Below, one piece after another: positions 6,443 to 13,296 of a stretch of 13,423 nt of DNA. The translations under genes and the position numbers were made by a program. The notes below the pieces were generated by a model. The model did no database searches. It was not told the origin of the DNA and saw nothing but the letters and a program-made list of their open reading frames with translations. Location: NCBI GenBank assembly GCA_029259675.1, contig JAJDES010000321.1:1-13423 (forward strand), given 5' to 3'. Origin of the DNA: Planctomycetota bacterium. Lineage in GTDB: Bacteria; Planctomycetota; UBA1135; GCA-002686595. Each line of letters begins with the position of its first letter. Position 1 is the stretch's first letter.

Positions 6443-8608
6443 CTACGGCAGGAAGATGACTTCCAAGCCCTGGCTGGAGGCCCAGGTCTCTCCCGCTTGG
6501 CCGTCGAGCGTGAAGAACTGCCAGTAGGCGGAGAATCCAGAGCCTATTCCGACGGGGATATCGAGGCTGCGCACTGCGTTGCCATTGGCGTTCGTCAAGC
6601 CGAGTTTGAGCAGGCTTGAAATCAAGTTGCCCGAGTCGAGGTTGCTGAAACCAAATCCAGGCACAGCGATCGGACCGTCTGCAGCCAAGCCGACGAACTG
6701 CACGTAGAAGGTGCTCGGGGGCGTGTTGCTGAGGGTGACGTAAAGCGTCTTGCCATCGGTCGCAATGGACTTGGCGTCCACTTCGAGCGCGCCCAAGGAT
6801 CCATCCGTTCCCAAGCCGTAAACGTTGCGGTAGTTCAATGCCGTCGAGGAATTGTAGTTCCTGGACAGGGACGCTCCCGTGTTTCCATACTCATCTTGGG
6901 ATTCGAAGTGGTACTCGACGTCGCCGACCAAATTGGACGGCAGCTCGGCACGGAAAATCTGTCCACCGGAACTTCTGGCGGGCAGCTGTCCGAGCACAAT
7001 TCCGTCAACGGCGATCTCCAAGAGAGTGTCGTTGTACCAGGTGACGTAGTAAGGGGCGTTGTCGTAGACCTGTGCGCGAACGGGCAAGTCCGCAGATCCC
7101 GCGGTGGCGGCGACTTGATTGCCTGTGGCTTCCACTTCGGGAATCGTGGGGGCGATGGCATCGGGAATATCGAGGATGTTCTCCCAATAATTCGCGCCTG
7201 CATTCACATCCAAAATGGCCATGACGTCGTAGTCGCCGTCGCCATCCAAGTCGGCCGCGTCTGCATCCCAAGCCAGGTTTATCGGGTTGCCGTGCGTTCC
7301 CAGACCGGTGTTTGCGACTTCGATGAAGCTGTAGCTCCCGCTACCGTTCTCCAGGTTCTCGTAAACGCGATCATTGCCCGAGAAAGCTGCGATGTAGATG
7401 TCTAAGTCCCCGTCGTTGTCGTAATCGAGGAAGTCGCCTTCATCGTCATCCGCATTTGAATTGGGCAAGACCTGAATGTTGGCGAATTGACCATTGCCCT
7501 GGTTTTCCAGCACGGAATCGTCAAAGGAGAAAAGCGAGCCTTGGTAGTTGACGCCGAGCAGGTCGAGATCGCCATCGCCGTCGAGGTCACCCAATTCCTG
7601 TTCGTAGTGGCCGGATCCAGAGACGTAGCCGGCCGGGAATAGCGCGGATGTTCGATCACGGAAGCCCAGGGTGCCGCCGGTATCGGTGTGCCCATTGACA
7701 AAAATACGGGGTCCTTGGTGCAGGTCACCCTGAATCAAGTCCAAGTCGAAATCGCCGTCTAAGTCGCCGATCTCGAAGTCGGTGGTTGAATTGGCGATGT
7801 CGGCAAAGTTGCCGGTCGTGTCCGTACTCTGGTTTTGCTGCAAGCCCTCAGCCCATAGAGCGGGATTGTTGGGTTGAATGCTCGTACCCAGCAATTGAAA
7901 GCCGCTCGGATTGAACTCCTCAAAGTGACCGTCTCCATCGTTGAGGAAAATACGAGAGGGAACCTGACCACCAAACGCGCCTCCGTAAGAAGCGTGCACC
8001 AGGTCCATATCGCCGTCGTTGTCGAGATCGCCGAAGTCCGAATCGCCGGACCAATCAATGAAAGTCACAACACTGCCGCGGCTTAACAACAATTGCGAAG
8101 GGGCAATCGAAGACCCCGCTGCACCTAGACCGACCCAACGTTGTGCCGTTTCGTCTTGATAGTAGCCCAGGCTTCCAGCCTGCTTACCGCCCAGGTTTGT
8201 CCACCAATGATTGCCCTGATTGCTAATTGTCGATGTATTTGAAGTGTGAATGTCCACATCCCCATCGCCATCAAAATCAACGAACTCGATGTCTCTTCCC
8301 GTTTTGCTTTGGACGGGGAAGCGCGCAGCCGTTTCGTCGGTGAATACACCAATGGAGCCCGCCTGAAGGCCTCCCTGATTGATCCAGATCCGATCTTGCA
8401 AGTTCCCCAGGTCACCTCCCAACGCGAAGGCAACATCCCAGTCGCCATCTAGGTCGACGTCGGCGAAGTCGACATTTTCGCCGAAGCGAACCAGAAGGGG
8501 AGGACTAGCGGGAACATCCGCAGTGTTGATTTGAAAAATCTGTGCTGACGACGAGGGTGCCAGCGCTAGGAATACGGCCGAGAGGGAGAGGATGACGTGA
8601 ATACGCAT
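6443..8608 (-). CDS. Secreted FG-GAP/VCBS-repeat protein (paralogue 1)
   Basis: A 721-aa exported protein of unknown function. The signal peptide is at residues 1-22, with likely cleavage at SSA|Q. Seven Asp-rich loops of the DxDxDGDxD type lie at 50-58, 111-119, 194-202, 282-290, 341-349, 395-403 and 453-461. Such loops bind calcium in FG-GAP/VCBS beta-propellers, so a seven-bladed propeller is a fair reading. Residues about 505-580 resemble an Ig-like or cadherin-like sandwich (DNAPYYVTWYND, then QDEYGNTG). The last ~120 residues form a module ending in FTLDGQAGETWASSQGLEV. The protein contains no cysteine. It is strongly similar along its whole length to the next gene upstream, so the pair arose by tandem duplication. 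The start ATG at 8608 fits the signal peptide and has no Shine-Dalgarno sequence. A role in adhesion, matrix or ligand binding at the cell surface is possible but not shown. Confidence 0.88.
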   Translation of the reverse strand: MRIHVILSLSAVFLALAPSSSAQIFQINTADVPASPPLLVRFGENVDFADVDLDGDWDVAFALGGDLGNLQDRIWINQGGLQAGSIGVFTDETAARFPVQSKTGRDIEFVDFDGDGDVDIHTSNTSTISNQGNHWWTNLGGKQAGSLGYYQDETAQRWVGLGAAGSSIAPSQLLLSRGSVVTFIDWSGDSDFGDLDNDGDMDLVHASYGGAFGGQVPSRIFLNDGDGHFEEFNPSGFQLLGTSIQPNNPALWAEGLQQNQSTDTTGNFADIANSTTDFEIGDLDGDFDLDLIQGDLHQGPRIFVNGHTDTGGTLGFRDRTSALFPAGYVSGSGHYEQELGDLDGDGDLDLLGVNYQGSLFSFDDSVLENQGNGQFANIQVLPNSNADDDEGDFLDYDNDGDLDIYIAAFSGNDRVYENLENGSGSYSFIEVANTGLGTHGNPINLAWDADAADLDGDGDYDVMAILDVNAGANYWENILDIPDAIAPTIPEVEATGNQVAATAGSADLPVRAQVYDNAPYYVTWYNDTLLEIAVDGIVLGQLPARSSGGQIFRAELPSNLVGDVEYHFESQDEYGNTGASLSRNYNSSTALNYRNVYGLGTDGSLGALEVDAKSIATDGKTLYVTLSNTPPSTFYVQFVGLAADGPIAVPGFGFSNLDSGNLISSLLKLGLTNANGNAVRSLDIPVGIGSGFSAYWQFFTLDGQAGETWASSQGLEVIFLP

Positions 8609-8943
8609 GGTGCCACTGGGGTTGTTTGATTCGATGGCCGGTGTTTATTCGGCTGCGAGATTCGAATCGGTGGTCCTGAACCGGGGGAATTCGTACTCGG
8701 TTGCGCCGCGATGGGGTCCGAGTCGCGGCGATTGGTGCAAGGTACGGACGCGAGAGCGCTTCGTGCCTCGAGGGAAACAGCGTCGCGCTTGGCAGCACCC
8801 GTAGGGAAGGTCCTGCCGATTGGCGTGGCCGCAAAATGCCGACTTCCATTGCGGTAAATGGATGGATCGGCTTCTCGCTGTTGTGCAGCCGTTGGAGGCT
8901 CACTTGATAGTGCGCTGAAAGCGGATCACCAAGCGGGCCCGTT

Positions 8944-8972
8944 GCCCGCGAGCCAAGTTTTGGTTCGCGGGC
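8944..8972 (-). terminator. 13-bp G/C-rich hairpin downstream of the 725-aa FG-GAP gene
   Basis: Arms 8944-8956 and 8960-8972 (GCCCGCGAGCCAA with TTGGTTCGCGGGC) pair fully apart from one G-T wobble, around a 3-base loop. It is the strongest hairpin in this gap and lies about 100 bases after the stop codon at 9070. No T-tract follows on the minus strand. On the plus strand it is followed by a T-rich but interrupted stretch. Confidence 0.5.
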
Positions 8973-9019
8973 GTTGTCGATTGATTGGTTGTAAAGAACG
9001 CGAGTGAAAGGACCCCGGT

Positions 9020-9047
9020 GAGCTCAGTACCCATGTACGCAGAGCTC
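9020..9047 (-). terminator. Proximal hairpin after the 725-aa FG-GAP gene
   Basis: GAGCTC at 9020-9025 pairs with GAGCTC at 9042-9047. Inside, GTAC at 9027-9030 pairs with GTAC at 9035-9038 around a CCAT loop, leaving a 1x3 internal loop. It starts about 23 bases beyond the stop codon. It could be a 3'-end structure acting with the stronger hairpin at 8944-8972. Confidence 0.35.
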
Positions 9048-9069
9048 TTGGGTGTTTGCTGATCTGGGC

Positions 9070-11247
9070 CTAGGGCAGGAAATTGATCTCCAAGCCTTCG
9101 CTGGAAGCCCAGGTATCGCCAGCTTGTCCGTCCAACGTGAAGAATTGCCAGTAGACGGAAAAGCCTGAGCCGAGTCCCACCGGCACATTGACTTTGCGAA
9201 CCGCATTGCCATCGGCGTCGGTTTGGCCCAACTTGAAGAGGCTGGGAATCAGGCTGCCGATGTCAACGTTGCTAAATCCGGAGTCGGCTGCCGGGATGGG
9301 AGCTGTGGAAGCGAGGCTGACGAATTGCACGAAAACGGTATTCGGAGGCGTATTCGTTAGGGTTACATAGAGCGGCTTGCCGTCGGTTGCAATCGATTTG
9401 GCGTCGATGCCGAGCGGGCCCAAGGATCCGTCGGTTCCTTGCCCGTACAGATTGCGATAGCTCAGGCCGGTTGATGACGTGTAGCTGCTGTCGAGGGAAG
9501 AAGCGCTATTGCCGTACTCGTCTTGGGTGCGGAAACGGTAATCGACACTGCCCACAAGGTTGGAAGGAAGCTCCGCTCGGAAGATTTGCCCGCCTGAGCT
9601 GACGGCCAAGACTTCGTCCAAGGCAATCCCGTCCACATCAATCTCAACTGCGGTGGGGTTGTACCAAGTGATGTAGTAAGGAGCGTTGTCGTAAACGTGT
9701 GCTCGAACCGGCAAGTCCGGCGAGGCTGCTGTCCCTGCTGTTTGGTTGGCAATTGATTCAACCAGGGGAATATAGCCCGCAATGGTGTCGGGAGTATTGA
9801 GGGTGTTCTTCCAGTAGACAATCGGATTGGCGCCGTCCTGGGCAGAAATGACGTCGTAATCGCCGTCGTTGTCCAAATCCGCTGCGTCCGCATCGAGCGA
9901 GCTGTAGCCGGCGACACCGTGGGCCGCCAAACCGGATGTGCCCGAGCCCAAGGCCGTGAAGCTGAACTCGCCCGAGCCGTTGTGGTTGTTGCGATAGAGC
10001 TTGTCGGATCCCAGGAAGTTGGCGACGTACAAGTCCAAGTCTCCGTCGTTGTCGTAGTCGAGGAAGTCACCCTCGTTGTCGTCAGAGGAGGATGCGCTCA
10101 GTGTGGTTAGGTTGTCGAAGACTCCATTGCCGGTGTTTCGCAGGGTCACGTCGTTGAAGTTGAAGCCGCCCGCTTGCCAATTGAGACCGTAGATGTCGAG
10201 ATCGCCATCTCCGTCCAGGTCGCCCATCTCTTGCTCGTAGTGTCCATTGCCGTCCGAGTAGCCTGAGGGAAACAGTGCGCCCGTGCGATCGCGGAATGAC
10301 AGCGTTCCGCCGTTTTCCTCGAGTCGATTGATGAATAGGCGCGGACGGTCTTGACGGTCGCCGTGCAGCACATCGATGTCGAAGTCGCCGTCAATGTCAC
10401 CGAGGTCGATGTCGAGCGAACTCGTCGCCACGTCTGCGAAGACGCCGTTGGAATTGGAAGTGTTGGTTTGCTGCGTACCTTCGCACCAAATGGCGGGGTT
10501 GCCGTTGGCGATGTTCTGGTTGGCCAACTTGAAGCCGCTCGGATTGAATTCCTGGAAATGACCGTCGCCGTCATTCAGGAAGATCCGCGATGGGACTTGG
10601 CCACCAAAGGCACCTCCGTAGGTGGAGTGAAACAAGTCCATATCACCGTCATTGTCCAAGTCCCCGAAGTCGCAGTCGCAGGACCAATCGACGAATGTGC
10701 GCGGATTTGTGGAGTTGGGCAGGAGCAAGCTATCCGAAATGGAAGAGTTGGCCGAATTGAGGCCTACCCAGCGCTCCGTGGTTTCATCTAAGTAGAAGCC
10801 CAGTGTGCCGCCTTGGCTGCCTCCAAGGTTTGTCCACCAGCGGTTGCCTTGATTGCTGTTGGTTGAAGTATTCGAAATGTAGATATCTACATCGAAGTCC
10901 CCGTCAAAATCGACGAACTCAACATCGCGTCCGTTGCCCAGGATGTCCGGATAGCGAGTGGATGTTTGATCGGAAAATTGACCAACCACTCCACCTTGCA
11001 GCCCGCCAAGGTTGATCCAAATGCGATCCCGGATGTTTCCGAAGTCACCTCCATGTGAAAAAGCGGCATCCCAGTCGCCGTCTTTATCAACATCCGCGAA
11101 GTCGACATTCTCTGTGAAGCGATTCTTGTTTACTTCCTGAATGGGAATGTCGGATTGGTTGCGCACAAAGATTTGCGCTTGGCCAAAGGAGGCTCCGACG
11201 CTTAAGCAGGCAATTACAAGAACCGAACGACGAGTAGCAAAGGACAT
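9070..11247 (-). CDS. Secreted FG-GAP/VCBS-repeat protein (paralogue 2)
   Basis: A 725-aa exported protein with the same architecture as its downstream neighbour. The signal peptide is at residues 1-24 (cleavage GQA|Q, aligned with the paralogue's SSA|Q). Seven DxDxDGDxD-type loops lie at 52-60, 113-121, 196-204, 284-292, 343-351, 397-405 and 457-465. An Ig-like stretch follows (about 510-585), then a C-terminal module ending in FTLDGQAGDTWASSEGLEI. Blocks such as GGAFGGQVPSRIFLNDGDGH and SSGGQIFRAELPSNLVG are identical or nearly so in the two proteins. Unlike the paralogue it has cysteines in the mature part: C190 and C192 next to loop 3, and C255. Calcium binding and a seven-bladed propeller are inferred from the family. 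The ligand and biological role are unknown. A VIAC sequence in the signal peptide resembles a lipobox, but the hydrophobic core before it is too short. The start ATG at 11247 has no Shine-Dalgarno sequence. Confidence 0.88.
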   Translation of the reverse strand: MSFATRRSVLVIACLSVGASFGQAQIFVRNQSDIPIQEVNKNRFTENVDFADVDKDGDWDAAFSHGGDFGNIRDRIWINLGGLQGGVVGQFSDQTSTRYPDILGNGRDVEFVDFDGDFDVDIYISNTSTNSNQGNRWWTNLGGSQGGTLGFYLDETTERWVGLNSANSSISDSLLLPNSTNPRTFVDWSCDCDFGDLDNDGDMDLFHSTYGGAFGGQVPSRIFLNDGDGHFQEFNPSGFKLANQNIANGNPAIWCEGTQQTNTSNSNGVFADVATSSLDIDLGDIDGDFDIDVLHGDRQDRPRLFINRLEENGGTLSFRDRTGALFPSGYSDGNGHYEQEMGDLDGDGDLDIYGLNWQAGGFNFNDVTLRNTGNGVFDNLTTLSASSSDDNEGDFLDYDNDGDLDLYVANFLGSDKLYRNNHNGSGEFSFTALGSGTSGLAAHGVAGYSSLDADAADLDNDGDYDVISAQDGANPIVYWKNTLNTPDTIAGYIPLVESIANQTAGTAASPDLPVRAHVYDNAPYYITWYNPTAVEIDVDGIALDEVLAVSSGGQIFRAELPSNLVGSVDYRFRTQDEYGNSASSLDSSYTSSTGLSYRNLYGQGTDGSLGPLGIDAKSIATDGKPLYVTLTNTPPNTVFVQFVSLASTAPIPAADSGFSNVDIGSLIPSLFKLGQTDADGNAVRKVNVPVGLGSGFSVYWQFFTLDGQAGDTWASSEGLEINFLP

Positions 11248-11291
11248 TGGCAGGGGAGGGGTGACGGTTGGACGGAATCGATAGTTAATCG

Positions 11292-11320
11292 ACTATGGCA
11301 TTCTATGCACGCGCTTCCAA
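11292..11320 (-). promoter_or_regulatory. Possible sigma70-type promoter for the 725-aa FG-GAP gene
   Basis: On the minus strand TTGGAA (complement of 11315-11320) and CATAGT (complement of 11292-11297) are separated by exactly 17 bases. Each matches the -35 or -10 consensus at four of six positions. The -10 element is about 45 bases before the ATG at 11247. An ATAGT/ACTAT dyad (11281-11296) overlaps the -10. The match is weak and untested. Confidence 0.3.
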
Positions 11321-11724
11321 ACCGGCTAGGGGCCCCAGCAAGCTCATATTTGGGGATCTTTGCCCTATATTCGGATCTACGCCATGGGTAATCTTGCAAG
11401 GTCTATGCATTTGCAGGGACAGGCGCTGGAATTCGGGGCTCCTCCGTCGCCATCGGCTCTGCGTAATTCCATCCCCTGGTGCATAGGCACTTTGTCCTTA
11501 ACGCTTAGTCCAATTGAGATTATTCGGCGTGGTTTGAAATTTGGAGATCACTCGAAGCTCTCTATTTGGGTCTCCGATGCATTGCGCATGCAATTTGAAG
11601 AAGCTCGGTCGCCAAGTTGATTCAATGCGGCAGCCGCTTCAGTTGCGCATGCTCATTCCATTCAAACTCCGCGCGTGCAGCCATTGGATTCTTGCCGAAT
11701 TCAGTGTGAGCGTGTTCCGGTCAA

Positions 11725-11753
11725 GGATCGCGTCGTGCGTCGTTGCGCGATCC
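11725..11753 (-). terminator. Hairpin directly after the short ArsR gene
   Basis: A perfect 8-bp stem pairs GGATCGCG (11725-11732) with CGCGATCC (11746-11753) around a 13-base loop. It begins three bases beyond the stop codon at 11756-11758. On the minus strand it is followed by TTGACC, so there is no real T-tract. Confidence 0.5.
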
Positions 11754-11755
11754 GT

Positions 11756-12076
11756 TCAATCCAACTCGAAATTCGCCAGCCAACCCGCTGCAATCTTCAG
11801 CAAGTGTTTGCGATTGAGTTGATAAATACGGCTACGACCTTTGTTCTTCACATGCACCAGCCCGGCATCGAGCAAAATTCCCAGATGGCGCGTCGTAGTG
11901 GGCCAACTGCATTGGAAGCGATTCGCGATTTCTCCGGCGTTCATCTCTCCACCGCGGTAGTGCAACACCAATAGTATTTGCCGGCGTGAAGCATGGGCCA
12001 AGGCGCTTTGAACAGCATCGAGATCCGCCAACGCCTGTTTGGCCCTCGAAGCCCTAGCACGGGAAGAATCAGCCAT
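11756..12076 (-). CDS. Short ArsR-family winged-helix transcriptional regulator
   Basis: A 106-aa DNA-binding protein. The winged helix runs from about residue 20 to 95: HASRRQILLVLH, then GGEMNAGEIANRF, the recognition helix CSWPTTTRHLGILLDAGLV and the wing KGRSRIYQLN. The CSWPTTTRHL type of recognition helix is typical of the small ArsR-like repressors found beside AHSA1/SRPBCC or ABM-type genes, not of metal sensors. The only cysteine (C56) sits in the recognition helix, and there is no ELCVCDL-type metal site. It lies 182 bases downstream of the ABM-like gene on the same strand, so it may regulate that gene, itself or both. The start ATG at 12076 has no Shine-Dalgarno sequence. The effector is unknown. 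Confidence 0.85.
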   Translation of the reverse strand: MADSSRARASRAKQALADLDAVQSALAHASRRQILLVLHYRGGEMNAGEIANRFQCSWPTTTRHLGILLDAGLVHVKNKGRSRIYQLNRKHLLKIAAGWLANFELD

Positions 12077-12231
12077 TTGACGTGTTTACGAAGTTACTCG
12101 TTTCAATCGTGCCCACAGCTGTCGCAGGAGCAAACTCAGACCAAAGTCAAAGCGGTGAGCGGAGCCAACGCGTTTGGATCTTGCCGAGCTCAAGCCAGCA
12201 TCACCGGGCAACCCTGCGAGGAATGCAGTTG

Positions 12232-12255
12232 CCGCAATGTGCGCTGCGATTGTGG
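12232..12255 (-). terminator. Small hairpin after the ABM-like gene
   Basis: CCGCAAT (12232-12238) pairs with ATTGTGG (12249-12255), seven pairs including one wobble, around a 10-base loop. It starts four bases beyond the stop codon at 12259-12261. If it terminates, the ABM-like and ArsR genes would be separate or only partly coupled transcripts. Confidence 0.3.
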
Positions 12256-12258
12256 ATC

Positions 12259-12603
12259 CTAGGCTGGGAGCAAGTTCAGCAACTTGAAATGGGGAAAGTC
12301 CATTTGATCGCAAATGGCACCCATGGGTTCCCAAACCGCCATGACTTCGGGCAATTGATGCGCGGTCGCCGGCGCATCTTCAGACTTCCACGCGAAAATC
12401 TCTATGTACACGAATTCGGCTCCTGGAGTGCTTCCGGGCTTTTTCGAAGCGAGTCCGCGATAAATCTTGGGCCGATCTTCGGTGACCAATCCTTGGGCAT
12501 GCAAAGCGGGCCAATGCTTGCTGAGCAAGTTTTCCATTTCGGCTTCGTGCCCGGCTTTCACGGTATAGCGACAGATGACGGTGACGGCTTGATCGGCTTT
12601 CAT
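12259..12603 (-). CDS. ABM-like (dimeric alpha/beta barrel) small protein
   Basis: A 114-aa cytoplasmic protein with no signal peptide or membrane segment. An opening beta strand (VTVICRYTVKAGHEAEME, residues 7-24), a helix with SKHWPALHAQG, a second strand (KIYRG), a third strand (EFVYIEIFAWKS, 63-74) and a helix around LPEVMAVWEPMGAICDQM match the ferredoxin-like fold of ABM and related dimeric alpha/beta barrel families. These include monooxygenases, but the fold alone does not prove catalysis and I see no diagnostic active-site residue. It is followed on the same strand by the short ArsR gene, a pairing that suggests regulation by that repressor. An ATTAG-rich dyad lies just upstream of its start. 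The ATG at 12603 is followed directly by the first strand, and no Shine-Dalgarno sequence is visible. Confidence 0.7.
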   Translation of the reverse strand: MKADQAVTVICRYTVKAGHEAEMENLLSKHWPALHAQGLVTEDRPKIYRGLASKKPGSTPGAEFVYIEIFAWKSEDAPATAHQLPEVMAVWEPMGAICDQMDFPHFKLLNLLPA

Positions 12604-12606
12604 TCT

Positions 12607-12630
12607 CTAATCATTAGCGAAAAGGCTAAT
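12607..12630 (-). promoter_or_regulatory. ATTAG-rich inverted repeat upstream of the ABM-like gene (candidate operator)
   Basis: Two overlapping dyads sit 4-27 bases before the start codon. CTAATCATTAG (12607-12617) is a palindrome around one central base. ATTAGC (12613-12618) and GCTAAT (12625-12630) form a perfect 6-bp inverted repeat with a 6-base spacer. The three CTAAT/ATTAG half-sites fit a dimeric winged-helix operator. The nearest candidate binder is the short ArsR protein encoded just downstream. Confidence 0.4.
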
Positions 12631-12640
12631 CGTCGGCAAG

Positions 12641-12652
12641 GGCTCATGAGCC
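12641..12652. repeat. 12-base palindrome between the HNH and ABM-like genes
   Basis: GGCTCATGAGCC is a perfect palindrome about 50 bases after the HNH stop codon. A smaller AGGCC/GGCCT stem (12691-12704) overlaps that stop codon. Either could mark the 3' end of the HNH transcript, but both are short. Confidence 0.25.
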
Positions 12653-12702
12653 GCAGGGACGCAACAGGTCGGAAGCGAGTGGCTGTGGCGAGGCCTTGCG
12701 GC

Positions 12703-13296
12703 CTATTTGCGCAGCTCGATGTTCCAGTAGGCTTCGCTAACGAACTTCTCCCAAGATGATCGCACGCGTGCAATGGGGGCTTCGATGGCGGGGGTCCAGC
12801 GCGGAGCTCGCGGCACCTTTGCCAACTGCATTCCTGCGTCGGCGGGCATGCGATTGGCCTTGCGGCGGTTGCAATCGAGACAAGCCAGTGCGCAATTCTC
12901 CCAGGAGCTCTTTCCGCCTAGGGAGCGCGGAACCACGTGATCGATTGAAAGCTCCTGATTGCCGGGTCTCGAGCCGCAATATTGGCAGGTGCTGTTATCG
13001 CGGCGATACAGATTGCGACGGGTGAAGGTCACACGCTGGTTGGGAACGCCCGAATAACGAGTCAGCAAAATGACTTCGGGGACGGGAATGCGCAGAGAAA
13101 CGGTGCGCACATGGGGTTGACCCGGTTCCAGGGTCAAGTCCATCCAGGTTTCGAAGCCGTGAACTTCAAAGGTCTTCGGAGCGACAGCTTTGGCGGCGCC
13201 CGTAAACATCAACCCCAATGCCTTTCGAACAGGCGTCGTTGCGATCGCCTTCCAAGAGCGATTCTGTACCATGGTGGGTTGTGCCAGTGAATTCAC
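12703..13296 (-). CDS. HNH endonuclease-family protein
   Basis: A 197-aa protein with a C-terminal HNH/zinc-finger module. CQYC (C104, C107) and CLDC (C139, C142) frame the zinc site. IDHVVPRSLGG (D119, H120), SSWENC (N134) and CNRRKANR (N143) supply the HNH core, and the conserved PADAGM tail follows. The N-terminal ~95 residues have alternating strands (VRTVSLRIPVPEVILLTRY). Stand-alone proteins of this family are widespread in free-living bacteria and usually sit outside restriction or phage clusters. Nuclease activity is expected from the motif, but the biological role is unknown. The frame opens with GTG at 13296, with AAGG 9 bases upstream of it. The ATG at 13272 is an equally possible start and would give 189 aa. 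No phage or toxin genes are nearby. Confidence 0.88.
   Translation of the reverse strand: MNSLAQPTMVQNRSWKAIATTPVRKALGLMFTGAAKAVAPKTFEVHGFETWMDLTLEPGQPHVRTVSLRIPVPEVILLTRYSGVPNQRVTFTRRNLYRRDNSTCQYCGSRPGNQELSIDHVVPRSLGGKSSWENCALACLDCNRRKANRMPADAGMQLAKVPRAPRWTPAIEAPIARVRSSWEKFVSEAYWNIELRK

Larger units (their letters stand above)
8609..9069. other. 461-base gap between the two FG-GAP paralogues
   Basis: No gene is supported here. It holds two hairpins after the upstream paralogue (9020-9047 and 8944-8972), then the presumed promoter region of the downstream paralogue, with a GATTCGAATC palindrome about 55-65 bases before its start codon. No clear -35/-10 pair was found. The length of the gap and the hairpins suggest the two paralogues are transcribed separately. 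Confidence 0.45.
11248..11755. other. 508-base gap between the short ArsR gene and the FG-GAP gene
   Basis: No convincing gene is present. The short open frames on the plus strand here have no recognisable protein features. The region contains the possible FG-GAP promoter (11292-11320), a small ATTGC/GCAAT stem near 11583-11596 and the hairpin after the short ArsR gene (11725-11753). No tRNA or other structured RNA was recognised. Confidence 0.45.

Noticed and set aside
6900..8470. Apparent DNA repeats of the gtcgtcgccatc type within the FG-GAP genes
   Set aside because: They are codon-level echoes of the repeated Asp/Gly calcium-loop motif on the minus strand, not CRISPR or satellite repeats. 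The spacing is irregular and the copies diverge.
11205..11208. Lipobox-like VIAC in the signal peptide of the 725-aa FG-GAP protein
   Set aside because: The hydrophobic core before the cysteine is too short, and the paralogue has no cysteine there. Both proteins align at an A|QIF site typical of signal peptidase I.
11295..11822. Small plus-strand open frames in the gap before the FG-GAP gene
   Set aside because: They overlap each other in different frames, have no ribosome binding site or recognisable domain, and one runs into the antisense of the ArsR gene.
12086..12334. 82-codon minus-strand open frame overlapping the end of the ABM-like gene
   Set aside because: It overlaps the end of a better-supported gene in another frame and shows no domain, signal peptide or start signal.
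12703..13296. HNH gene as part of a phage, homing element or restriction system
   Set aside because: No phage, intron, methyltransferase or specificity gene is nearby, and the protein matches the stand-alone HNH family common in free-living bacteria.
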